DNA from: CAWANF01 sp963783355
GTDB taxonomy: Bacteria > Bacteroidota > Rhodothermia > Balneolales > DATFMH01
Length of the DNA: 64,000 bases
Assembly (NCBI GenBank): GCA_963783355.1
Contig: CAWANF010000001.1
Span: 558,001-622,000 of the forward strand
Reading direction: 5' to 3'
The notes below the pieces were generated by a model. It ran no database searches and was not told where the DNA came from. It saw only the letters and a list, made by a program, of their open reading frames with translations. Each line of letters starts with the position of its first letter. The first letter of the stretch is position 1. This document shows positions 56,245 through 64,000 of this stretch, piece by piece. Both the position numbers and the translations under genes were made by a program.

Positions 56245-58652
56245 TGAAAATTCAGGCAATGAAATTATTACTACATATCCTGATTGGGACTGTGGTTTTG
56301 GCAGGCTTTATGGGCTGTCAAAATAAAAATGAATACAATACGGGAAGAACGGTCCTGAATTTTGATCATGACTGGCAATTTGCAAGAAACACCGATACTG
56401 TTGTTACCCCCGGTTTTTTTAAAAAAGATGATTCGCCCATTGCTAAATGGCAAAATATTGAATTACCTCATACCGCATATATTGAACCGCTTGTGATATC
56501 TAAACAGCAGTGGCAGGGAATCTGTTATTATCGCAAATATTTTGTATTGCCGGATAGCCTGAAAGGCCGGCATATCGCGGTTCATTTCGGAGCCGCTATG
56601 GATGATGCGGAAGTCTACCTGAACGGAATCCTTTTAAAAAGACATTTAGGTGGATATTTGCCGTTTTCCGTCGATATCACGAATAAAGCCAAATATGGTG
56701 AAGAAAATTGTCTTCTTGTAAAACTGAATAATCAGGATAACCCGGAAATACCACCCGGTAAACCTATTAAAAATCTGGATTTCAACTATTATGGCGGACT
56801 CTATCGGAATGTGAACCTGATTATTAGCAATAAGGTTTATATATCTGATCCGATTCATGCGAACAGAGTTGCCGGAGGCGGTATATTGGTATGGTACGAT
56901 TCGGTTTCAACACGTTCGGCGATAGTTCATGTTCAGACTGATGTCAAAAATGACGATGAACATATCGAAAAAGCGGGTATTCAGTTTGTATTGACTGAAG
57001 ATAATGGTGAAAAAGTGATTTCTGCCGCTTCTCCTGTAAAATCCATCCCGGCGAATTCTTTTCAACGATTTACTCAGGAACTTAAGGTCCGAAACCCGAA
57101 ATTATGGTCGCCAGGTCATCCGAATCTTTACAAGTTACAAGTTCGTCTCGATAGAGGTCGAAATGTAATTGATAACAAAACAATACACATAGGAATCAGG
57201 ACCTTTTCCATCAGTGCCGGGAATGGTTTTGTACTGAATGGACATCAGATTAAGCTCAGGGGTACCAATCGTCATCAGGACTATCCGTACATCGGTTATG
57301 CGCTTTCCGATAATGCGCAATACCGCGATGCCTATAAGATAAAATCTGCTGGTTTCAATTTTGTACGCTGTTCCCATTATCCGCCGTCGCCGGCATTTCT
57401 TGAAGCCTGTGATCATCTTGGTATCATTGTAATGGATGCTATTCCGGGCTGGCAATTTTTCGGTGATACGACCTTTCAGAAAAACAGTCTGCAAAATCTG
57501 CGCGATATGATTCGACGTGACAGGAATCATCCGGCTGTCATGCTTTGGGAGGCTTCTTTGAACGAATCACCGATGAGTAAACCATATATGACAGAAGCGA
57601 ATAAAGTTGTTCACGAGGAATTGCCTTACAAGGACGGGTATTCGGCCGGATGGCTCGATTATGCTTATGATGTGTTTATTCCGGCACGCCAGCATGCCAA
57701 ACCTCCATATTACTGGAATCACTATTCGAAAGATAAGCCCCTTTTAATTGCAGAATACGGGGATTGGGAATACTATGCGCAGAATGCAGGTTTTCATCAA
57801 ACAGAGTTTAAAAATCTTAAACCTTCCGACCGAAGTTCACGTCAATCGAGAGGTGACGGACAGGAACGAATGGCCCAGCAGGCACTCAATTTCCAGGAAG
57901 CACATAACGATAACCTGAATGGTCCGGCTATTGGTGATGCCAATTGGCTGATGTACGATTACAACCGCGGGTATTCGCCAGACCTTGAAACATCGGGTAT
58001 TATGGATATTTTTCGCCTTCCAAAATTCTCTTATTATTTCTACAAGAGTCAGGCCGGCCCCGATACAAATAAGGCCGCCATTTTTGGAAAACCTATGATT
58101 TATATCGCCAACTTTTGGTCGGATCCCCAATTCAGGAGGGTTACCGTTTACAGCAATTGTGATGAAGTAGCTCTTTATTTAAACAATCGTTTAATTGCCA
58201 AAAAGAAACCTGATTATAACCGTGTATCAAACAATCTCACTCATCCTCCCTTTACTTTCATACTCAAAAAGTTTCGCCCGGGTGAATTAAAGGCTGTTGG
58301 ATATCTGGATGGTGAAAAAGTTATAAAAACCGTTCGCCGGACCCCGGAAAAGCCTCAGGGTATAAAAATGAAGGTAGATTTCAGTGGAAGAAAATTGAAA
58401 GCAGGGTGTAAAGATGTGGTATTTGTCCATGCGGAAATTGTCGATAAAAATGGCACGATTATTCCAGGCTCAGATACCCAAGTGTCATTTTCTGTTAATG
58501 GGGATGCCAAATTAATTGGACAGAATCCCATTCACGCCGAAGCAGGTATCGCCTCAATATTATTACAGACTGGTAACCACCCGGGAATGATTACGGTTAA
58601 TGCACACGCGAAAGATTTGAATAATGGAGTCATAAAGATTATTTCAAAATAA
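56244..58652 (+). CDS. GH2 beta-galactosidase-like enzyme, lipoprotein
   Basis: An 802-residue lipoprotein with lipobox AGFMGC (C25). Domain order is the jellyroll sugar-binding domain (about 35-200), an Ig-like domain (about 205-320), and the TIM barrel (about 325-620). The acid/base is E441 in LWEASLNES and the probable nucleophile is E504 in LIAEYGD. C-terminal Ig-like domains (about 640-800) include DVVFVHAEIVDKNGTIIPG. Another GH2 activity cannot be excluded, but the galactan context favours beta-galactosidase. It starts inside the stop of the GH53 gene and is followed six bases on by a second GH2. Confidence 0.88.
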   Translation: MKIQAMKLLLHILIGTVVLAGFMGCQNKNEYNTGRTVLNFDHDWQFARNTDTVVTPGFFKKDDSPIAKWQNIELPHTAYIEPLVISKQQWQGICYYRKYFVLPDSLKGRHIAVHFGAAMDDAEVYLNGILLKRHLGGYLPFSVDITNKAKYGEENCLLVKLNNQDNPEIPPGKPIKNLDFNYYGGLYRNVNLIISNKVYISDPIHANRVAGGGILVWYDSVSTRSAIVHVQTDVKNDDEHIEKAGIQFVLTEDNGEKVISAASPVKSIPANSFQRFTQELKVRNPKLWSPGHPNLYKLQVRLDRGRNVIDNKTIHIGIRTFSISAGNGFVLNGHQIKLRGTNRHQDYPYIGYALSDNAQYRDAYKIKSAGFNFVRCSHYPPSPAFLEACDHLGIIVMDAIPGWQFFGDTTFQKNSLQNLRDMIRRDRNHPAVMLWEASLNESPMSKPYMTEANKVVHEELPYKDGYSAGWLDYAYDVFIPARQHAKPPYYWNHYSKDKPLLIAEYGDWEYYAQNAGFHQTEFKNLKPSDRSSRQSRGDGQERMAQQALNFQEAHNDNLNGPAIGDANWLMYDYNRGYSPDLETSGIMDIFRLPKFSYYFYKSQAGPDTNKAAIFGKPMIYIANFWSDPQFRRVTVYSNCDEVALYLNNRLIAKKKPDYNRVSNNLTHPPFTFILKKFRPGELKAVGYLDGEKVIKTVRRTPEKPQGIKMKVDFSGRKLKAGCKDVVFVHAEIVDKNGTIIPGSDTQVSFSVNGDAKLIGQNPIHAEAGIASILLQTGNHPGMITVNAHAKDLNNGVIKIISK

Positions 58653-58658
58653 ATCAAA

Positions 58659-61139
58659 ATGAAGATTAAAAATTTAAAAATACTGCTCCTCGGGGCTTTA
58701 GGAATATTGATGCTAAATTTGCAGGCCTATAGCCAGGGCCGGCAAAAATTAAACATGGATATTGGATGGCGTTTTAAGCTCGGAGACATAAAAGATGCCT
58801 ATAAAAAGGATTTTAATGATCAAAACTGGCGAAAATTAAAGTTGCCGCACGACTGGAGTATTGAGGGAACTTTCAAAAAAGATAATCCGGGTGGCGGTAA
58901 CGATGCCTATTTGCCAACAGGAATTGGCTGGTATCGTAAGGAGTTCTATGTGCAGGGGAAAATTTTAAAAAATGAAATTAAAATATTGTTTGAGGGAATC
59001 TATATGAATAGCGATGTCTGGATTAACGGACACCATCTCGGACATCATCCATACGGTTATACCCCGATTTATTATAATATCAGGCCATATCTGAAGCGTG
59101 GGAAAAATGTGATAGCTGTTCGGGTCGACAATTCATTGCAACCTAATACGCGCTGGTACAGTGGTTCCGGAATTTATCGGGATGTCTGGATGATCATTAC
59201 CGGTGATCTACATATTGCCTATCGTGGAATTTATGTGACCACCCCGATTGCCCGTGCCGATTCTGGCCTTGTCCATGTAGCTACAACCGTTCGTAATGAT
59301 TTTAAAAAAGAGCAATCAGGTTCCATTGAGTCAGTTTTACTTGATAATAATGGAAAGAAGGTAGCCGTAGTTACAAAAGTATTTTCCGTTTTTGCTAAAT
59401 CAGATACGACAATTGATTCCAGTGTGTCAATTAGTAATCCTGAGCTTTGGTCAACAAAGTCACCCTATCTTTATACCTTGAAAACCATTATCAGAAAGGG
59501 CAGAAAGATAGTTGATGAAAAGAGTACGACGGTCGGCATAAGGAATATTAAATACACTGCAAATGAAGGATTCCTTTTGAATGGGGTTCGAACTAAAATG
59601 AAGGGAGTGTGCCTGCATCAGAATGGTGGTGTCGTTGGTTCTGCCGTGCCCATTGGTGTATGGAAACGCAGACTGAAGATTTTAAAAAGCATGGGGGTGA
59701 ACGCTATTCGTGCGGCACATAATCCTCCGGATCCTCAGTTTCTCGATTTGTGTGATCGCATGGGATTCCTGGTAATGGATGAAGCTTTCGATGCCTGGAC
59801 CAATGGGAAGAGGAAGTATGATTACCACTTGTACTTCAACAAGTGGTATAAAAAAGATTTGTCGGCCATGTTGTTGCGCGACCGCAATCATCCGTCTGTT
59901 GTGCTTTGGAGCATTGGAAATGAAATTCCGATACAATCGGATGCAAAGGGAGTTGAGATTGCCCGGAAGCTGGTTGATATTTGCCACAGTCTCGATCCAA
60001 CGCGTCCCGTCACAAGCGCATGTGATAAGGTTGCTGACGATAAGCATCCCACGAAGCTTGCGTTTCTCAAAGCCCTGGATATTGCCGGTTACAATTATGT
60101 CGACCGCTGGCATAACAGAAGAGAACTGTTTTATACACCTGACAAAATAAAGTTCCCTGACCGGAAAATGATAGGGACAGAGGATGTCAGTATTTATGGA
60201 GTCCGCGGATTCTATTCTTTAGGTCGCGATTCTTCTAAAGTGCAGCCGAATTATAACTTTAATATGATTCGTTCTGAACAGCTTTGGAAATTCATTGATA
60301 CCCATAATTATGTAATCGGATATTTTACATGGACCGGCATCGATTATCTGGGTGAATCATTCTGGCCGTCGACCCAGGCCGCAAGCGGGACGCTGGATAT
60401 ATGCGGATTCAAAAAAGACGCCTATTATTTTTATAAAAGCCAGTACACTAATAAACCGGTTTTGCATTTGTTTCCGCATTGGAACTGGTCGGGCAGAGAT
60501 GGACAGATTATTCCTGTCTTAGCTTATACGAATTGTGATACGGTAAATCTGTTCGTAAATGGGAAAGATTATGGCCAAAAAAGGCTGGCTTTTCCACGAG
60601 AAGGAACATCGGGAGGATGGAATCATTATGCCAAACCACTGGTCAGGGCAACAACTGCAGATTTGCATCTGGAATGGGATGTTCCATATGAACCCGGAAC
60701 ATTGGTTGCCGTTGGTAGAAAAGATGGGAAAACTATTACGGATACCCTTCGAACCGTCGGAAAAGCCTCTTCTATCCGGCTAAAAGTTGATCATAAAGTG
60801 ATTACAGCCAATGGCAGGGATGTGGTTAATGTTACCTGTAAGTTAGTGGATAAAAACGGGCACGTAAATCCGCTGGCAGATAATTTGATTCATTTTAAAA
60901 TAACAGGTGAAGGAAGGTTGATAGGAGTTGGAAGTGGTAATCCATTCGACCATGAATCACATAGGGGATCCGAACATAAGGCCTTCAATGGATTAGCCCT
61001 GGCTATTGTACAGGCAATAAGGAAATCCGGTGAAATAACCATTGAGGCAACTTCAGAGAATCTTCAAAGCGCAACGATTAAAATTAAAAGTGTCCCGAAT
61101 ACCAACAAAAGATATTACTGGGAGGATGTTTTTCAGTAA
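58659..61139 (+). CDS. GH2 beta-galactosidase
   Basis: An 826-residue secreted GH2 enzyme, signal peptide cleaved near YSQ (residue 26). The N-terminal jellyroll contains LPHDWSIEG (62-70) and GIGWYRKEF (88-96), typical of Bacteroidota GH2. The Ig-like domain lies at about 185-300 and the TIM barrel from about 300. The acid/base is E422 in WSIGNEIP, and the nucleophile is E508 in GTEDV. C-terminal Ig-like modules (about 605-815) resemble DUF4982 and Big-type domains. It is last in the operon. Unlike the preceding GH2 it has no lipobox, so it is probably periplasmic. Confidence 0.92.
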   Translation: MKIKNLKILLLGALGILMLNLQAYSQGRQKLNMDIGWRFKLGDIKDAYKKDFNDQNWRKLKLPHDWSIEGTFKKDNPGGGNDAYLPTGIGWYRKEFYVQGKILKNEIKILFEGIYMNSDVWINGHHLGHHPYGYTPIYYNIRPYLKRGKNVIAVRVDNSLQPNTRWYSGSGIYRDVWMIITGDLHIAYRGIYVTTPIARADSGLVHVATTVRNDFKKEQSGSIESVLLDNNGKKVAVVTKVFSVFAKSDTTIDSSVSISNPELWSTKSPYLYTLKTIIRKGRKIVDEKSTTVGIRNIKYTANEGFLLNGVRTKMKGVCLHQNGGVVGSAVPIGVWKRRLKILKSMGVNAIRAAHNPPDPQFLDLCDRMGFLVMDEAFDAWTNGKRKYDYHLYFNKWYKKDLSAMLLRDRNHPSVVLWSIGNEIPIQSDAKGVEIARKLVDICHSLDPTRPVTSACDKVADDKHPTKLAFLKALDIAGYNYVDRWHNRRELFYTPDKIKFPDRKMIGTEDVSIYGVRGFYSLGRDSSKVQPNYNFNMIRSEQLWKFIDTHNYVIGYFTWTGIDYLGESFWPSTQAASGTLDICGFKKDAYYFYKSQYTNKPVLHLFPHWNWSGRDGQIIPVLAYTNCDTVNLFVNGKDYGQKRLAFPREGTSGGWNHYAKPLVRATTADLHLEWDVPYEPGTLVAVGRKDGKTITDTLRTVGKASSIRLKVDHKVITANGRDVVNVTCKLVDKNGHVNPLADNLIHFKITGEGRLIGVGSGNPFDHESHRGSEHKAFNGLALAIVQAIRKSGEITIEATSENLQSATIKIKSVPNTNKRYYWEDVFQ

Positions 61140-61172
61140 GCAGGAGACAGAAGAACAAATGTACTTAGTACA

Positions 61173-61196
61173 GTTGTTAATTTCATAATTAACAAC
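61173..61196. terminator. Hairpin between convergent genes
   Basis: GTTGTTAATT pairs perfectly with AATTAACAAC around TCAT. AT-rich with no clear T run. It lies between the ends of the GH2 gene and the minus-strand GH53 gene. Confidence 0.5.
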
Positions 61197-61221
61197 ATAT
61201 TATACTGATAACTGGTAAAAT

Positions 61222-62607
61222 CTATTTAATTACCGACATTTTTCGTACATAAGAATGATCTCCGACGGTGAGTTTATAAAAATAAATACCGCTTGATATA
61301 TTTAGAGAGGAGAAGACACGGGTATAAGAACCGGGGGCAAGTTTCGAATTCACAAGGGTTTCAATTTTTTGTCCAAGTTCATTGTAGATCGTTAAACGGA
61401 CATGCGAAGCGTTTGAAACGTGAAACGGTATTATAGTAGCCGGGTTAAATGGATTCGGATAATTTTGAAGAAGTTTGGTTTGCAGATGTGGAGGTGGCTG
61501 CTCGACTGGAGTTCCGGCAGATGGTTCAAAAGCAGACATAGATGCAAGAGCATTTCCCTGAAAGTCGAACATTGCGAGATTCTCCCATGGTGAGCCAACA
61601 CCAGGGATTGAAATATAATCCGGTTCCCAATAGAATACCCCGATACCGAGTTGATTGGGTATGTTGCGAACGATCGAAAATATTTGATTTAGGTATGACT
61701 GTTGTCCGATAAGCGTAGCAGGATACCCTGGTAGTAATTGGGATGAGCTACCTACAATATTGGTAACATTATCGTTCCAGTTCAATGTCCACGGATACGC
61801 CGTTTCTGCAATTAGGATGGGTTTTTGATATAATACCGCCAACTGGTTTACATTGCTTTCCATGTTACTCAGACTGCCATGCCACCAGGGATAATAGGAC
61901 AGTCCGATGATATCATAGGGTACGTTCTGAGAATGTAAGTTGTCGAAGAACCATTTTGCCCCATTAAAATCGCCCCCGCGATCAATGTGAATCATAATTT
62001 TAAGGCTTTCCGGTTTTGCAGCATCTTTGGCGCCCTGTATACCTGATTTCAGAAGCCCAGCAAATTGAGACCATTGGGTTTTGGTATCGTAACTACCACC
62101 CACGCGGCCCGTATTCCATAGCATTCCATCGGTGACTTCATTACCAATCTGAACAATGACAGGCAGGGTGCCCTGATCTTTAAAAGCTTTAATCACACGA
62201 AAAGTATATTGATAGACACTGTCTTTAAGTACATTGTAAGATAAATTAGACCATGCCGCCGGAGGTGTCTGATGTCCGGGATCAGCCCAGGTATCTGAAT
62301 AATGAATATCGAGTAAGAAGTCCAGTCCGTCTTTATTAATGCGTTTCGCCATTTTCAGGGTATGGAATAAATTGTTATACCCGTCTTGAGGATGATACCA
62401 AAGACGCAGACGAATGATATTTACTCCGTGTGTTTTGAAAATTTTGATAGCGTCTTCCTGTTTTCCATTATCATAAAAAACGGCTCCGCTCGCTTCCAAT
62501 TCCTGGAGATAAGAAAGGTCCGCCCCGCGATAAAATGTGCTTTGAGCATTCGATTTCAATGGAAGCGTGAGGAAAAAAATAAAAATCACAAGATGAATAC
62601 ATTTCAT
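61222..62607 (-). CDS. GH53 endo-beta-1,4-galactanase with T9SS sorting domain
   Basis: A 461-residue secreted endo-galactanase, signal peptide cleaved at NAQ (about residue 22). The GH53 barrel (24-about 365) has RGADLSYLQELEASGAVFYD, the acid/base E157 in VQIGNEVTDGMLW and the nucleophile E268 in IAETAYPW. A Pro-rich linker (368-375) leads to a C-terminal type IX secretion sorting domain (about 379-461), with NYPNPFNP, YNELGQKIETLV and GIYFYKLTVGD. The protein should be exported by T9SS and attached to or released at the surface. It is the second GH53 in the window and divergent from susC. Confidence 0.94.
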   Translation of the reverse strand: MKCIHLVIFIFFLTLPLKSNAQSTFYRGADLSYLQELEASGAVFYDNGKQEDAIKIFKTHGVNIIRLRLWYHPQDGYNNLFHTLKMAKRINKDGLDFLLDIHYSDTWADPGHQTPPAAWSNLSYNVLKDSVYQYTFRVIKAFKDQGTLPVIVQIGNEVTDGMLWNTGRVGGSYDTKTQWSQFAGLLKSGIQGAKDAAKPESLKIMIHIDRGGDFNGAKWFFDNLHSQNVPYDIIGLSYYPWWHGSLSNMESNVNQLAVLYQKPILIAETAYPWTLNWNDNVTNIVGSSSQLLPGYPATLIGQQSYLNQIFSIVRNIPNQLGIGVFYWEPDYISIPGVGSPWENLAMFDFQGNALASMSAFEPSAGTPVEQPPPHLQTKLLQNYPNPFNPATIIPFHVSNASHVRLTIYNELGQKIETLVNSKLAPGSYTRVFSSLNISSGIYFYKLTVGDHSYVRKMSVIK

Positions 62608-62943
62608 AAGGAATCCTGGAAATAAGACTAACTATGAAAGGCCTTATTGATTTACGTAAATTATTTGATTCAGTTCAATGTGAAGAATCATAATATATTG
62701 TTTATGGTAAAGGTTTGTAATCAGTGATAAATACATTCGTCAATTACACCGTTTAACACACAGGTGAATTATATTAACAAATATCAAAGCAGTAGTAAAA
62801 TATTGTAAATGACTGCGTGTATTGATATTTCTATAAGTGGTTATATATTAATGTATTAAGAATACATATTGCAGTTTGTGTGTTATATTTCGTTTTCGAT
62901 TCTCCTTGACTTTTATCTCAATATATCTGAAACTTGTATTCGT

Positions 62944-62957
62944 TGTTATCGTTAACA
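62944..62957. promoter_or_regulatory. LacI-type operator 1 upstream of susC
   Basis: TGTTATCGTTAACA, identical with flanks over 16 bases to the gal operon site at 48082-48097. Confidence 0.72.
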
Positions 62958-62964
62958 TAAGTGA

Positions 62965-62978
62965 TGATAACGATAACA
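62965..62978. promoter_or_regulatory. LacI-type operator 2 upstream of susC
   Basis: TGATAACGATAACA matches the reverse complement of operator 1 at 13 of 14 bases. Its centre is 21 bases from that of operator 1, about two helical turns, so both can be bound on one DNA face. Confidence 0.7.
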
Positions 62979-63358
62979 ATGTTCGTTGTGAAAAAGTTAG
63001 TTCTACTGCATGTGAGTCAAAGCGTAAGCGAGTTGTACTCCTGTTAACACCATAAATTTATCCAATTGCTTTGCAAATTATGTATAGAGGATATAAAAGC
63101 GCTTCCTGAATACATCGGTGGATTTAAGAATTATAAATAATCGGAAAAAGAAAAGGATAAAACTTTAAGCTGGAATGAAAAAACTCTGGAAATTTTTTAT
63201 CTGCATTCATTATAAAATTCTGAAAAATAGTCTCTCAAGGTATATACCCTAACATACCTCATGAGGCTAAGTTATTAATAAACTACTGATATATAAATAA
63301 TAGATGGCTGTAATTGATTAAGCAATAACAAATGGTAAAAAAAGCTGAGGAGATCTCT

Positions 63359-64000
63359 ATGACAAAAAAGAAATTGCTACGATACATTCATTTCGTAGAT
63401 CTGAAAAAAAGCCAACTGATAGTTGTGTTTTTTATGGCAACATTAGGAGTCTTTATAAGTACAACGTTATATGCACAAAGTAGCTTTCATGTTGAAGGTA
63501 CTATTAAAGATTCCCAAAACGGTCAAAGTCTGCCTGGTGTCAATGTTTATGTGAAAGGAACCACTGTTGGTACTGCGAGTGATACGAAAGGGCATTATAG
63601 TTTAACTATATCTAATGCCAATGATACCCTGACTTTTTCTTATATAGGATATAATGACAAATTAATTTCAGTAAATGGCCGTCATACCATCAATGTCTCT
63701 TTAAATTCCCAGACCATTCAGGGACAGGAAATGGTCGTTATTGGTTATGGCGCCCAGAAAAAAAGTGATTTGAGTAGCTCAATTGCTACCGTCAGTCCTA
63801 AAGAATTACAGGCTAATTCTGTATTGCCGAATGCCGCTGCGGCATTAGAAGGAACGACTCCGGGAGTCAGTGCAACCAGTTCGAGTGGTGCTCCGGGGGC
63901 CGGAATCAATATTCGCATACGTGGTTCAAATACTTTTGGAGATAATAATCCATTAGTGATTGTTGACGGATCACCTGGCAGCTTAAATGATGTCAGCCCA
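63359..64000 (+). CDS. SusC-like TonB-dependent outer-membrane receptor (partial)
   Basis: A plus-strand frame from ATG 63359 stays open through the window edge (214 codons). An N-terminal hydrophobic signal (about 20-40) ends near LYAQ. A carboxypeptidase-regulatory-like domain follows (about 47-122: GTIKDSQNGQSLPGVNVYVK and the SYIGY motif). The plug domain begins at VVIGYGAQKKSDLSSSIATV and includes RIRGSNTFGDNNPLVIVDG, the SusC/RagA hallmark. It should import galactan oligosaccharides with a SusD partner, probably encoded beyond the window. Two LacI-type operators lie upstream. GAGGAG gives a good ribosome binding site. Confidence 0.93.
   Translation, partial: MTKKKLLRYIHFVDLKKSQLIVVFFMATLGVFISTTLYAQSSFHVEGTIKDSQNGQSLPGVNVYVKGTTVGTASDTKGHYSLTISNANDTLTFSYIGYNDKLISVNGRHTINVSLNSQTIQGQEMVVIGYGAQKKSDLSSSIATVSPKELQANSVLPNAAAALEGTTPGVSATSSSGAPGAGINIRIRGSNTFGDNNPLVIVDGSPGSLNDVSP

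Larger units (their letters stand above)
62608..63358. other. Control region between GH53 and susC
   Basis: About 750 AT-rich bases with no gene or RNA found. It holds two LacI-type operators (62944-62957 and 62965-62978). No convincing TTG / TAnnTTTG pair for susC was identified. GAGGAG at 63347-63352 is the susC ribosome binding site, six bases before its ATG. Confidence 0.6.

Noticed and set aside
62608..63358. A small RNA or tRNA in the large gap before susC
   Set aside because: No cloverleaf-like pattern and no hairpin with a T run was found; only operators and AT-rich sequence.

Overview
The window looks like a chromosome segment of a Bacteroidota-type (FCB group) bacterium. The evidence is a SusC-like TonB-dependent receptor, a secreted enzyme with a type IX secretion C-terminal sorting domain (motif NYPNPFNP), a 29-residue AURKAIP1/COX24-type basic protein, and promoter-like TTG / TATCTTT(T/A) element pairs. 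The sorting-domain wording resembles that of Ignavibacteria, Balneolota and related lineages, but the exact phylum is inference. Most of the window is AT-rich; about 5.9-7.2 kb is clearly richer in G+C.

Layout. 0-3.5 kb: a three-gene operon (aldo/keto reductase, NAPE-PLD-like metallo-hydrolase, 2-hydroxyacid dehydrogenase). 3.5-7.9 kb: a variable stretch with an SDR-like protein, an outer-membrane barrel gene, a downstream lipoprotein gene broken by many frameshifts, and several families of small palindromic repeats. 7.9-27 kb: housekeeping genes: Tex, a HisN-like phosphatase, an M1-like protein that has lost its zinc site, an ABC-2 exporter, glgA-glgC, a PolB-type exonuclease, asparaginase, a divergent EF-G paralogue, and an operon of an AGCS symporter, upp, lptC and an OstA-like gene. 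27-42.5 kb: an HU/IHF protein, the 29-aa ribosome-associated protein, RqcH/NFACT, aroK, aroB, TamB, RNase R, and a large fusion of metallopeptidase, beta-propeller and Omp85 barrel.

42.5-64 kb is a galactose/galactan utilisation region. On the minus strand galM-like, SSS symporter, a 74-aa membrane protein, galK and galT form an uptake and Leloir operon, with a LacI regulator upstream. On the plus strand five secreted glycosidases form an operon: a clan GH-A enzyme, GH35, lipoprotein GH53, lipoprotein GH2 and GH2. A second GH53, carrying a T9SS sorting domain, is on the minus strand. A SusC receptor begins at 63359 and runs off the window. Together they suggest extracellular cleavage of beta-1,4-galactan (GH53), trimming to galactose (GH35, GH2), uptake (SusC, SSS) and conversion to glucose-1-phosphate (GalM, GalK, GalT).

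Four near-identical LacI-type operators (core TGTTATCGTTAACA or close variants) tie this together: one upstream of the galM operon, two spaced 21 bp centre to centre between the minus-strand GH53 and susC, and one perfect palindrome inside galK.
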